The position numbers were made by a program, and so were the translations under genes. 64,000 bases of DNA from Nocardia ninae NBRC 108245 (lineage in GTDB: Bacteria > Actinomycetota > Actinomycetes > Mycobacteriales > Mycobacteriaceae), in the NCBI RefSeq assembly GCF_007990755.1, contig NZ_BJXA01000015.1:1-64000 (forward strand). Reading direction: 5' to 3'. Shown here in pieces: positions 25,992 to 34,368 of the stretch. Numbering within the stretch: the stretch's first letter is position 1; every line of letters starts with the position of its first letter. The notes under the pieces are model-generated. The model worked only from the letters and a program-made list of their open reading frames with translations. It searched no databases and was not told where the DNA came from.

Positions 25992-27484
25992 GCCGCCCGG
26001 CCACGTTCAATCGGGCAGCCGCAGGTGCGTTGGCAGTCATCGCAGGAAGCGTTGCTATCGGATTCATCGGCCTCGCCGCACCGACCGCGTCTGCGGTCCC
26101 GTGCGCCGAATGGCAGCAAATGCATCCCGGATGGCCCTGTGTCGACACCCCTTCGCTCCCACCCACACCACCTCCCGGACCCCCGACTACGCCGCCGGCT
26201 CTGCCGACACCGGCCATGCCCGGCCAACCCCCGAGCGGCAACGGCGGGGGGAGCCGAGCTGGGGCGCTCACCCCGCCGCCACTGCCGCCGGGCAACCAGA
26301 CACCGATCGTCCCCGTCCCGGGTGCGATCGAACCTGTGCTGCCGGGCAACACCCCGCCGACCTCGCACTCGGTACCGAGCCAAGCACCGACAGCCGACAG
26401 TCGCGTGCCAACACCGGACATGGCACCGCCGCCCTCCCCGATACCGCCGCCCGGGCCCACCTCGAATGCACCGATCCCAGCCGGCGTGGCTCCGGCACAC
26501 CCGCCTCGCGAAGGTGAGCCGGAACCGGCACTCGTAGAAGAGGATCGGCGCAGGCCGGCGATTCTGCTTCTCGGTGTCACCGCGTTCCTGGCCGGCGGCA
26601 CATCCACCACGCGGGCGCGCGGCAGGCTAGGTGCCACCACCGCCACACTCGCACCTACCGCCTCCGCGACAGCGGGCACCGCCAACCCCAGGATCGTGCC
26701 AGTGGCGATGGCCACCCCGAGACAACCTCCGCAACAGGAAAACAAGCCCGCCCAACCACATACGCCTCCACCCGATACCGAATCGCTGCGACCCGCCCAA
26801 CCCCACCTCGACGAACCACCCGCCACCAGCAACGGTGGCGGTGACTACGGAGACGGCGGCACCTCCGGCGCCAGCCCAGATCCCAGTGCCGAACTCGGCG
26901 CACCGGCGACACCAGGCTCCGGGGACCACAGCGCAGACCAACCTCCCGCCGACAACAAACCGGACGAGGACCCGCAGAAATCCGGGACGAACACGATGGC
27001 GGCGTTCTTCGTCCTCGCGATCCCCTTCGTTGCCGGCGCCATCGCCGCCATCGCGTCGCTGCCGTTGTGGGCGATCATCCTCGGCGTCGTCCTCGCCGTC
27101 GGAGCTCTCTGGGCTCTGCTCTACCCCGACCAGTTCCAGAAAATGATCGAAGACGCCGCCCGCGCAGCCGGCGTCGGACTCGACCGGCTCAAAGAGCTGA
27201 TGGACAAGTGGTTCAGCGAAAACAAACCTGAGGACCAGCCGGAACGGAAAGAAAATCCGCCGGGGCCCGGTGAGTCGCCGGTCTGGAAGGATGCCAAGCC
27301 CTATAAAGGTAAGACGAAGACCAATGGCGAGAATGGAAAGTCGCGAGAATATTATGAATGGGATTACACCCACAACGATATAGAAGTCTATGATAGCAAG
27401 GGAAATCATCTGGGCTCGAAAGACCCAGTGACCGGCGAGATGTACAAAAATCCGGTTCCCGGGCGGAAGATAAAGGTGGGCTGA
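25988..27484 (+). CDS. Secreted polymorphic toxin with C-terminal colicin-E3-type ribonuclease domain
   Basis: 498 residues. Signal peptide 1-38 (ending TASAVP), a long proline-rich region to about 330, a hydrophobic hairpin 337-379 (AAFFVLAIPFVAGAIAAIAS onward), an amphipathic stretch, then a C-terminal domain from about 435. The domain aligns with the colicin E3/cloacin DF13 16S rRNase: YEWDYTHNDIEVY against YEWDSQHGELEGY, and HLGSKDPVTG against HLGSFDPKTG. All four catalytic residues are kept: D459, H462, E466 and R493 for colicin D510, H513, E517 and R545. Such domains cut 16S rRNA at the decoding site. The last 200 bp are visibly richer in A/T than the proline-rich part, as for exchangeable toxin tips. 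Starts inside the upstream stop; the immunity gene follows by 3 bp. Confidence 0.9.
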   Translation: MSRPATFNRAAAGALAVIAGSVAIGFIGLAAPTASAVPCAEWQQMHPGWPCVDTPSLPPTPPPGPPTTPPALPTPAMPGQPPSGNGGGSRAGALTPPPLPPGNQTPIVPVPGAIEPVLPGNTPPTSHSVPSQAPTADSRVPTPDMAPPPSPIPPPGPTSNAPIPAGVAPAHPPREGEPEPALVEEDRRRPAILLLGVTAFLAGGTSTTRARGRLGATTATLAPTASATAGTANPRIVPVAMATPRQPPQQENKPAQPHTPPPDTESLRPAQPHLDEPPATSNGGGDYGDGGTSGASPDPSAELGAPATPGSGDHSADQPPADNKPDEDPQKSGTNTMAAFFVLAIPFVAGAIAAIASLPLWAIILGVVLAVGALWALLYPDQFQKMIEDAARAAGVGLDRLKELMDKWFSENKPEDQPERKENPPGPGESPVWKDAKPYKGKTKTNGENGKSREYYEWDYTHNDIEVYDSKGNHLGSKDPVTGEMYKNPVPGRKIKVG

Positions 27485-27487
27485 GAA

Positions 27488-27775
27488 ATGTCTAGCGAAT
27501 CGGTGCGCCACTCTTGCGAGGGGATGGACGCTTGGACGGCCGACGACAGTATTCCGATCGGATACAATCCGAAATTCGGGGAATTCTATGTTGAGGTACC
27601 GGACAGCGACAGTTATGTCGCCCTGAACTATTGCCCCTGGTGCGGAGCTGAGCTTCCTCCCTCGCTTCGCGATCAGTGGTTCGACCGAATCTTCGACCTG
27701 GGGTTGGACGGGCCAGAGGATCCAGGCGTCCCTGATGAGATGAAATCAGATGCGTGGTGGACCAAAGGCGAGTAG
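27488..27775 (+). CDS. Probable immunity protein for the E3-type toxin (DUF6980-like)
   Basis: 95 residues, acidic, no signal peptide. A Cys early in HSCEGM and a CPWCG knuckle (NYCPWCGAELPPSLRDQWFD) suggest a small metal site; the C-terminus ends EMKSDAWWTKGE. The pattern CPWCG..LP.S.RD.WFD....DP....P.E...D.WW is one I associate with DUF6980. It starts 3 bp after the toxin stop and shares its lower GC, the usual arrangement for a cognate immunity gene. It is not similar to the classical colicin E3 immunity protein as far as I can see, so its role is inferred from position. Confidence 0.75.
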   Translation: MSSESVRHSCEGMDAWTADDSIPIGYNPKFGEFYVEVPDSDSYVALNYCPWCGAELPPSLRDQWFDRIFDLGLDGPEDPGVPDEMKSDAWWTKGE

Positions 27776-27824
27776 GAACGCACACTCCATGCGGCTCAGC
27801 GCCTCGCGCAGTGAGCGAGCCACG

Positions 27825-27892
27825 AGCTTTCGCGCCATGATGCTCGGCTGAGACGTGTAGGTCGGCTGCGATTTCAGTCGACGGCCAGTGCT
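27825..27892 (+). repeat. Right copy of imperfect direct repeat flanking the toxin cassette
   Basis: Contains the same exact 20-bp core (27868-27887) as the copy near 24711, preceded by AGGTCGGCT and, further left, CGCCATGATGCTC. It lies 50 bp after the immunity gene stop and ends at the stop codon of the permease remnant. The pair suggests a recombination event that inserted or duplicated the cassette, or two copies of one regulatory element. Confidence 0.6.
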
Positions 27893-27980
27893 TAGACGAT
27901 GTCGAGGCGGGCGGCGCGGACAGCGGGCGGGATGGAGCCGAGGAGGCTCAGGAGGGTGGCTGCGGCACCGATCACCCGGG
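27892..27980 (-). pseudogene. FtsX/MacB-type permease remnant (C-terminus only)
   Basis: Reading leftward, the frame ending at TAA 27892-27894 gives [20 protein letters not shown] and then AARLDIV, the typical end of an FtsX-like ABC permease (LLGSIPPARRAARLDPV). Only about 30 residues remain and they run directly into the end of the ATPase gene, so almost the whole permease gene has been deleted. Confidence 0.7.
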
Positions 27981-28669
27981 CACCTGGGTCCGGTAGGTCG
28001 GCTCGTCCGAACCGAGCTTGCCGTCACGCAGCGTGATCACCCGGTCGGTCGACGCGGCCGCATCGGTGTCGTGCGTGACCATGACGACTGCGCGGGTCTC
28101 GTCGTGCGCAATGGTGTTGAGCAGCGCCAAGATCGAGTCACCGGTCTTGGAGTCCAGGTTGCCGGTTGGCTCGTCGGCCAGTACCAGCGGCGGATCCATG
28201 ATCAACGCCCGCGCTACCGCGACGCGCTGCATCTGACCACCCGACAACTCGGAGGGGCGGTGCTCGGCCCGGTCGGCGAGTCCGACGAGTTCGAGCAACC
28301 GCATCGCATCCGGTTTCGCCTTGCCATCCGGATGCCGTCGAGCAGCTTCGGTACGGCGACATTTTCCCACGCGGACATGGTGGGTAGCAGATTGAAGAAT
28401 TGGAATACGAACCCGACCCGGTGCCGCCGAAACTCCGACTGCGCTTCGTCGCCGAGATCGGCGATTTCTTTGCCTTGGAACAGAATCGAGCCGGAATCCG
28501 GGGTATCGAGCGCGCCGAGCAGATGTAGCAGCGTGCTCTTTCCCGCACCGGACGGCCCTACTATGGGGACGAACTGGCCACTGTCCAGGGTCATGCTGAT
28601 TCCGTCGAGTGCGCGTACCGACTGTCCGCCCACCCGGTGTTGCTTCGTTACCTCGGTCAACTCCAGCAT
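27972..28669 (-). pseudogene. ABC transporter ATPase (MacB/LolD type), frameshifted
   Basis: The first frame (from ATG 28669) carries Walker [10 protein letters not shown] and the Q-loop region [10 protein letters not shown] up to LLDGIRMA. Near 28320-28335 the reading shifts to another frame, which carries the signature [16 protein letters not shown], Walker B LVLADEP and the switch THD, ending at 27972. Joined, they make one normal MacB/LolD-type ATPase of about 230 residues. The shift plus loss of the permease point to decay, though a sequencing error at the shift cannot be excluded. Confidence 0.8.
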
Positions 28670-28775
28670 TGGTCACTCCGGGCCGATAAGCGCTCGCCCG
28701 GCCGCCTGAGCGGCGACCGGCAACCCGCGTGAAAGGTTTTCCAAGCCACGTCATTCGGGTTACGGCGTTGATGTC

Positions 28776-30830
28776 TCAGCTGAGCAGATCATCCGTGCGC
28801 ATCGCGAACCGCAACTCGGATCGACTGCCCACGTGCAACTTTCGGAATACTCGGGTGAGGTGCTGCTCGACGGTGCTCGTCGTGATGCCGAGCTGATCGG
28901 CGATGTCCCGGTTGCGTTCGCCGTCCGCAGCAAGGGTGGCCACCCGCAGCTCGGCCGGGCTAAGCGCGGACCGGATCTCCGCCGACGATCGAACAGAGAC
29001 GGGCGGCTCCTCGGTTGCGGCACTGCCGGACAACGGTTTCACGCCACACCGGCGGGCCAAGCGGTCGGCGTTGCGGTGCAGGGCGCGCGCACGATCCGAC
29101 TGGCCCATGCGCTGGTAGGTATCGGCCAGATCCTGTAGTAACAGGGCGATTTCGAGCTGATCGTCGTGTACCCGGGCGATCGCTTCCGACTCGCGCAGCA
29201 GGACGAGTCTGTCCTGTTGCGGGCCGGCCGCCGCCAGCAGACGCAACGAAACACCGCCGGTCCGGTGGGCGTCGGCTCGCCCCAAATGGCTGATGTGCAA
29301 CCGCGCGTAGGTACGGGCGTTGTCCTGGTCACCCATCGCCGAGTACGCCTGCGCCATATCGTTTCGCCACGGCACCACGACGGGCAGGTCGAGCTGCCAG
29401 CGCTGCATGAGTTCGCCGCAGGTGCGGAAGTCCTCGATGGCGTCATCGAACCGGTGCGTCGCCAGATGGAGATGGCCGCGGGCATGGAGGTAGCGCAGCC
29501 CGAACCTGGACGCGAACATCGGCGGCGGCACGGCGCGATCGAGCTGCGTTTGTGCTTCGCGATACCGCCCGGCTGCGGTCAACGTGCGGATCAACGTGGC
29601 AACGGGACTTCCGACCCAGGTGCCGAGATTCTTTGCGGCCACCTGATTCAACGCGCGCTGGGCGTAGTGCTCGGCCGCTGTCAGGTCGCCGCGGCGCAGC
29701 GACACCTCGGCGCGCAATCCCGCGAACACCGACTGCCAGGTGGGCGCGGAGCGCGCATTCGCCTCGGCCAGCAAGACATCACACCAGGTCTGTGCGAGGT
29801 CGAGCCGTTCGGCGTGCACCAGTCCGTCGATTGCGGTAGCGAGCGGTTCGACGGTCGCGGGGTTCAACCGATGCCCGGTCAGCAGCTCCTGAGCGGCAAT
29901 CGCGATGTGGCCGATGGGTTCTCGGGCGGTGATCGCGGACAGCACCGTCGCGGCCTGCCGGTCGGCCGAGGCGGCGGCACCGGTGTCCCTGGCGGGTTCG
30001 ATCTCGCGCCGCCCGCTGGTCGCCAAGTCCGGATGGGTGTAGGCCAGCCAGGCATGAAAGAAGGCCACCTCGTCGGTGGACGCCGAGCGTTCGAGTGCTT
30101 CGAGCGCGACCTGCGCGTCGTCGACCTGCCCGTGCCACAGTGCGTAGCGGACCAGGAAGCGCAGCATGCGCTCATCGAGCAGTCCGGCTCGGGCGGCAGC
30201 GGTGGTCCGCAGATAGGCCCGGGTGGTCGGGGAGGGCTTGACCTGCCATTCGATCGACAACATGCGAGCGGAGATGTCCGCGCGATCGGCGGCGTGCAGG
30301 CTGATGCGATAGGCGAGTGTCAAGCATTGGACCGCACGATAGATCTGGTTCTGCAACATCGCGTCATCGGCGGCGGCGAGCAGCACCGCCGACGCCCATG
30401 GGTAGCGCGCATAGCCGGCGTCGAGCAGAAGTCCGGCTACCGTGCGCGGGGATTCGCCGTCGAGGTGCAGCAGTCCGGCAGCCCGATGGGACAGTCTCTT
30501 GCGGGCGTCGACCGCGGTGTGCCGGAGCACGCGCTCGCGGAATTCGGACGGATGGAACCGGGTTGTCGTGGCGTCGATCAGGCCTGCGGCGGACAGGCGA
30601 CCGAGGACGGGCCGGATGGCGGATTCCTCGGCCTCGAGCAGTGCGGCGACGCGTCCGGGAGTGGCGGACTCGTCGAGCACGGCAATCGCCTGCGCGATCC
30701 GCCACCCCGCGGCATCGCCGATCGGTAAGCGGGCGTTGCCATTCGGGCCGCGGCGTTCTGGGCGGTGCAGCGCGACCCCGGGCGGCAGCGCGGAGCCCGG
30801 CGGGCAACTCGGATGTTGTGTGGAATGCAT
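28776..30830 (-). CDS. LuxR-family regulator lacking the usual ATPase domain
   Basis: 684 residues. The N-terminus has a winged-helix-like segment (ATPGRVAALLEAEESAIRPV), the middle is a long run of TPR-like helices, and the C-terminus (about 620-680) is a LuxR helix-turn-helix (LSPAELRVATLAADGERNRD, STVEQHLTRVFRKLHV). This is the architecture of large LAL regulators, which normally start with an AAA ATPase of about 250 residues; no Walker A is present here or upstream. Start ATG 30830. Target unknown. It may be a shortened, ATP-independent regulator or a remnant that lost its switch domain. Confidence 0.8.
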   Translation of the reverse strand: MHSTQHPSCPPGSALPPGVALHRPERRGPNGNARLPIGDAAGWRIAQAIAVLDESATPGRVAALLEAEESAIRPVLGRLSAAGLIDATTTRFHPSEFRERVLRHTAVDARKRLSHRAAGLLHLDGESPRTVAGLLLDAGYARYPWASAVLLAAADDAMLQNQIYRAVQCLTLAYRISLHAADRADISARMLSIEWQVKPSPTTRAYLRTTAAARAGLLDERMLRFLVRYALWHGQVDDAQVALEALERSASTDEVAFFHAWLAYTHPDLATSGRREIEPARDTGAAASADRQAATVLSAITAREPIGHIAIAAQELLTGHRLNPATVEPLATAIDGLVHAERLDLAQTWCDVLLAEANARSAPTWQSVFAGLRAEVSLRRGDLTAAEHYAQRALNQVAAKNLGTWVGSPVATLIRTLTAAGRYREAQTQLDRAVPPPMFASRFGLRYLHARGHLHLATHRFDDAIEDFRTCGELMQRWQLDLPVVVPWRNDMAQAYSAMGDQDNARTYARLHISHLGRADAHRTGGVSLRLLAAAGPQQDRLVLLRESEAIARVHDDQLEIALLLQDLADTYQRMGQSDRARALHRNADRLARRCGVKPLSGSAATEEPPVSVRSSAEIRSALSPAELRVATLAADGERNRDIADQLGITTSTVEQHLTRVFRKLHVGSRSELRFAMRTDDLLS

Positions 30831-31552
30831 TCGACTCACTTGTGCCTCCAGCGTGTCGCGCCGATCGCCCTGCTGAAATAGATGAGGGCCGCTCCGCACG
30901 GCAACGTGGGAACGTGGTCGACCTCGATCGGCTAGCATTCCCCCGCCCAATCTTGCGTCACACAGTGCATCGCGCGCTGGACATGCGCGTCAAGGTTTTC
31001 AGACCACTCTGCATCCGAATGAGCAATAAGCTGTCATATCTCCGGCAAAACGAACGGGCGGTGACATTCCGCCTGGTGGGCGGCGCATATCGCGGACGCG
31101 GGCTCGTGGTGTATCAGCGGTGGCCGCGCACAGGCGGAGCAGAATCGAGCGTCCGAGGTGTTGCGCGACCGTTGGTCCGCGTGCCGCCGCGAAGCGCGAA
31201 CGACGGTCGCCCGGTAGGCGCTCACGCCGACAGCCCGGTCAGTCCGAGTCGCCGCCGGGACTGTGAAAATGCTGAGAAGACAACCTGATTCGCCGCTCAC
31301 GGCCAAGACATTTCGGCCGCGCCCAGGCCCGCGCGCGGCCGAAATGCCTTGGGCCGCTGGACGATACCGACATCGATCCCGTGGTCTACGCGGCCGCACC
31401 GGCAGCCGCCGCCCACCCGATCAGTGTCGGTTAGCTCACATACCGGGCTATTTCGTAGGGTTTCCGGCCGATCCATGACATGGTAGTCCAGTGAGATCAA
31501 GCTTATCGACCTGATTCGTTTGGCTCATCTACAGAAAAGATGAAGTAACACA
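30831..31552. other. 720-bp gene-free region upstream of cspA
   Basis: Between the divergent LuxR-type gene and cspA. No convincing protein-coding frame. It holds the large hairpin described separately (31301-31355) and, near cspA, a small stem TCATCT (31525-31530)/AGATGA (31538-31543) that covers part of the weak ribosome site. A long 5' leader with structure would suit cold-shock control of cspA, but the extent of the transcript is unknown. Confidence 0.4.
31301..31355. repeat. Long near-perfect inverted repeat (hairpin)
   Basis: CATTTCGGCCGCGC (31309-31322) is the exact inverted complement of GCGCGGCCGAAATG (31333-31346), a 14-bp stem with a 10-nt loop. The pairing continues outward (GGCCAAGA against CCTTGGGCC) with one mismatch and one bulge, giving 21 pairs. 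No T-tract follows. It could be an RNA element, a terminator without tail, or a protein-binding palindrome. Confidence 0.7.
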
Positions 31553-31756
31553 ATGGCTCAAGGCAGTGTGAAGTGGTTCAACAGCGAAAAGGGCTTCGGC
31601 TTTATCGCACAAGACGGTGGCGGCGCTGACGTGTTCGTCCATTACTCCGCCGTGTCCGGCTCGGGATTCAAGTCCCTTGAAGAAGGACAGCGCGTGGAGT
31701 TCGAGGTCGGACAGGGACAGAAGGGGCCGCAGGCCCAGGACGTCCGCGCCATCTGA
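31553..31756 (+). CDS. cspA: Cold shock protein CspA family
   Basis: 67 residues, normal length. Both RNA-binding motifs are present: KGFGFIAQ (RNP1-type) and VFVHYSAV (RNP2-type), after GSVKWFNSE. It binds single-stranded nucleic acid and melts RNA structure. ATG 31553; the ribosome site is weak (AAGATGAAG) and partly in a small stem. A strong intrinsic terminator follows 17 bp after the stop, so it is a single-gene unit. Confidence 0.96.
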   Translation: MAQGSVKWFNSEKGFGFIAQDGGGADVFVHYSAVSGSGFKSLEEGQRVEFEVGQGQKGPQAQDVRAI

Positions 31757-31773
31757 TCGGCGCAGCTTGAAAG

Positions 31774-31803
31774 AGCCCCGCACCCCTTGGGTGCGGGGCT
31801 TTT
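31774..31803 (+). terminator. Intrinsic terminator of cspA
   Basis: A perfect 12-bp stem, AGCCCCGCACCC (31774-31785) and GGGTGCGGGGCT (31789-31800), with a 3-nt CTT loop, followed by TTT. It lies directly behind the cspA stop. Confidence 0.9.
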
Positions 31804-31931
31804 GCGTTGTCGGCGCGCGTTTCCTGGAGCGGTCCCGCGATTCTCGTCCGCGCCGGCCGACGCGGCGGTATCGTCGGCGGACCTGAGGCAAAGCCTCTGG
31901 TCGGAACCGCTTTCCCGCCGAGGAGGTCGCA

Positions 31932-32126
31932 ATGCGGCGACGCATCTCACTCCGTCTGCTGTGGCGCCATGTGCTGCGTGGCCTGGTCCTTTGCGGCGCG
32001 TGCGCCGGTGGATCGGCCCGCTGCTACACCGAATGGACGCGTGCGAACCCTGTGCACCAGCCGTCGGCGGAGTGCTGGGACTGGTCCATTCCCCATCAGT
32101 GGTACGACGCGGCGCATCGCCACTGA
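31932..32126 (+). CDS. Small Cys/Trp-rich protein, possible membrane anchor
   Basis: 64 residues. A basic, leucine-rich N-terminus (MRRRISLRLLWRHVLRGLVL) leads into CGACAGGSARCY and a Trp/His-rich tail ending WYDAAHRH. An AGGAGG ribosome site sits 5 bp before the ATG, the best evidence that it is translated. It ends 5 bp short of the convergent phospholipase stop. No family is recognised; the N-terminus could be a signal or membrane segment. Confidence 0.45.
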   Translation: MRRRISLRLLWRHVLRGLVLCGACAGGSARCYTEWTRANPVHQPSAECWDWSIPHQWYDAAHRH

Positions 32127-32130
32127 CCGC

Positions 32131-34185
32131 TCAGCCGGTGACGCTCGGCTGCCCGCTCTCGATGTGCCCGCGGAAGTGGCGCTGGTAGGCCGGATCGATG
32201 TCCACGGTCAGCGAGAGGTCGTACCAGCCGTTGCCGTATTTGAGCGCGTTCCAGGTGTCGGTGGTGGTTTTTCCGGGTGCGATCTTGAAGGTCCACGGTC
32301 CGTCGTTGCGGTAGCTGTTCGCCTTGACCGTGACCACGGCCGGTGCCGTGCCCTTGTTCGTCATCGACAGTTGCAGTTTGTCGTCGGTGGAATAGGCGGC
32401 GGTCACCTCCAGCGGCGACGTCGAGGTGCCGTTCATCCGCCAGAGAAAACGATTCGGTCCGTGGATCGCGATGCCGTACTTCTTGTCGGGGTAGCTCTGG
32501 ACGCTCCAGGTATCGGTGACCGTGGCCCCCGATTTCACGTCATAGCGCCACGGGCCGTCGGTGCGACCATCGGCCCGATACGCCGCCAATTGGATGTCGG
32601 CCGATCCGGTGTTGCGGAAGGTCGTGGTCAGTGCGCCACTGGCGGTGAGTGTTCCGTACGCGACGGCGGCATAAGGTAGCGGCCGGGCAGGTCTCGTGCC
32701 CGATTCCTGCTCCGGCGGTCGCTGGCTGCCCGGCGCGGGCGGCGCGGGCTTCGGCAGTTTGCTCTGGGTCGCATCGGCTTGCGCCCGAAGGGCATTGGCG
32801 TCGGGCAGCATCGGCACGGTGGTGTCGGTCTTGCCGAAATCGAAGCAGCCGGTGAGATCGCCGCAGATGGAGCGGCGCCACGCGGAGATGTTGGGTTCAT
32901 CGACGCCGGTCCACTTCTCCAGGAAGCGGATCACCGAAGTGTGGTCGTACACTTGCGAATTCACCCAGCCGCCGCGGCTCCACGGGGAGATCACCAGCAT
33001 CGGCACACGAGGCCCGAGGCCGATGGGCCGACCGTTGACGTATTCGCCCGGGGTGCCCGGCGGTGCCATCGGCGGGGGGACGTGGTCGAAGAAGCCGTCG
33101 TTCTCATCGAAGTTGATGAGCAGGGCGGTCGAGTTCCACAGTTTCTGGTTGGCCCACAACGCTTTCAGTACCGCCTGGGTGTAAGCGGCACCGTCGGCGG
33201 GGCGGGCGGCCGGGTGTTCGGAATAACCGTAGGGGGCGACGACCCAGGAGACCTGGGGGAGGCGTCCGCCGGAACAGTCGGCGATGAAGTCCGCCAGGAC
33301 GTGGTCGACCTGCTTGCCCTGCCCCGAATCGGGCTTCCAGTTCTGTTCGCCGAATACCTTTGCGCGCGTAGCGAGTTCGGTGTTCTTCGGATCGTGGTAG
33401 GCATTGAACAGCCACAGCGGGTTGTCGCCGTAGTCGCCGACGAAGGGGTGGCCGCCGGAGTCGTCACCCACCTCGTCGTTGGCGTAGACCTGCCAGCTGA
33501 TTCCCTTGTCCGACAGGCGTTCCGGATACGTGGTCCAGCGATAGACCGGCTTGTAGTTGGCCGGGTTGCTGATCGCGGGCCCGCCGTACTGTCCTGCCGG
33601 ATCGATGGTTCCGGTCCACTGATAGAGCCGGTTGGGTGTGGTCGGCCCGAGGACGGAACAGAAGTAGTGGTCGCAGACGGTGAACGCGTCGGCCAGGGCG
33701 CGGTGGAACGGGATGTCGGCCTCGGTGAAATAGCCCATGGCCATCTCGCCCTTCGCCGCGGTCCAGCCGTCGCTCCAGCCGCCGCGGACCGCGCGATGCT
33801 GATCGTCCCAGCCGTGCGGCAGGTCGCCGAGATCCTGGCCGTCGACCACCGCGGTGTCCACGTGGAAAGGCAGCAGGTAGCCGCCGTCGGAGCGGCCCGG
33901 ATCCGGCTGGAAGTAGACATTGCGGCCGTCCGCCTTGACCACGGCGGTCGCGTCGCCCAGCCCGCGCACCCCGCGCATCGTGCCGAAATAGTGGTCGAAC
34001 GAACGGTTCTCCTGCATCAGGATCACCACATGCTCGACGTCGTTCAGCGAGCCTTTGCTGCTCGGCGCCGCGAACGACTCGGCCATGCCGGACGGCAAGC
34101 CCTGCAGTCCGCCGCTCAACGCTGCCGCTCCGAGCGCCCCGCCGATGAATCGCCGCCTTGGAAAACCTGGACCTACCTCGGGCAC
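32131..34185 (-). CDS. Tat-exported phosphocholine-specific phospholipase C
   Basis: 684 residues. A twin-arginine signal (FPRRRFIGGALGAAALSGG, residues 8-26) is followed by the acid-phosphatase-like phospholipase C domain (VVILMQENRSFDHYFGTMRG, FDENDGFFDHVPPP, ISPWSRGG) and two copies of the C-terminal beta domain (ATVTDTW and KTTTDTW). It is the family of mycobacterial PlcA-D and Pseudomonas PlcH, which cleave phosphatidylcholine or sphingomyelin outside the cell. GTG 34185 is chosen because GAGAGG lies 8 bp upstream and it gives the signal peptide; an ATG 46 codons earlier does not. Promoter-like A/T-rich sequence lies upstream. Confidence 0.92.
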   Translation of the reverse strand: MPEVGPGFPRRRFIGGALGAAALSGGLQGLPSGMAESFAAPSSKGSLNDVEHVVILMQENRSFDHYFGTMRGVRGLGDATAVVKADGRNVYFQPDPGRSDGGYLLPFHVDTAVVDGQDLGDLPHGWDDQHRAVRGGWSDGWTAAKGEMAMGYFTEADIPFHRALADAFTVCDHYFCSVLGPTTPNRLYQWTGTIDPAGQYGGPAISNPANYKPVYRWTTYPERLSDKGISWQVYANDEVGDDSGGHPFVGDYGDNPLWLFNAYHDPKNTELATRAKVFGEQNWKPDSGQGKQVDHVLADFIADCSGGRLPQVSWVVAPYGYSEHPAARPADGAAYTQAVLKALWANQKLWNSTALLINFDENDGFFDHVPPPMAPPGTPGEYVNGRPIGLGPRVPMLVISPWSRGGWVNSQVYDHTSVIRFLEKWTGVDEPNISAWRRSICGDLTGCFDFGKTDTTVPMLPDANALRAQADATQSKLPKPAPPAPGSQRPPEQESGTRPARPLPYAAVAYGTLTASGALTTTFRNTGSADIQLAAYRADGRTDGPWRYDVKSGATVTDTWSVQSYPDKKYGIAIHGPNRFLWRMNGTSTSPLEVTAAYSTDDKLQLSMTNKGTAPAVVTVKANSYRNDGPWTFKIAPGKTTTDTWNALKYGNGWYDLSLTVDIDPAYQRHFRGHIESGQPSVTG

Positions 34186-34368
34186 AGCATCCCTCTCGAT
34201 CCGACATGTGTCGACGTGCAGAGTAAAGAATGTTCGATTGCTATAACCACCTGCGATATTTTCGGCCGGAAGCAAATGGGCAGTAAACATGCCGTAGCGG
34301 GGAACCGAAGGAGCGAGGGCCAAGCGGTGCGGGCCGAATTGTTCTCGATGCCCGACCGGATGCGTTGC

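Noticed and set aside
24994-27775. Prophage or insertion sequence carrying the toxin cassette
   Set aside because: No transposase, integrase or phage gene; only imperfect direct repeats flank it, without terminal inverted repeats.
28320-28340. Two separate small genes instead of one ATPase
   Set aside because: The two frames carry complementary halves of a single ABC ATPase (Walker A and Q-loop, then signature and Walker B) in the right order and spacing.
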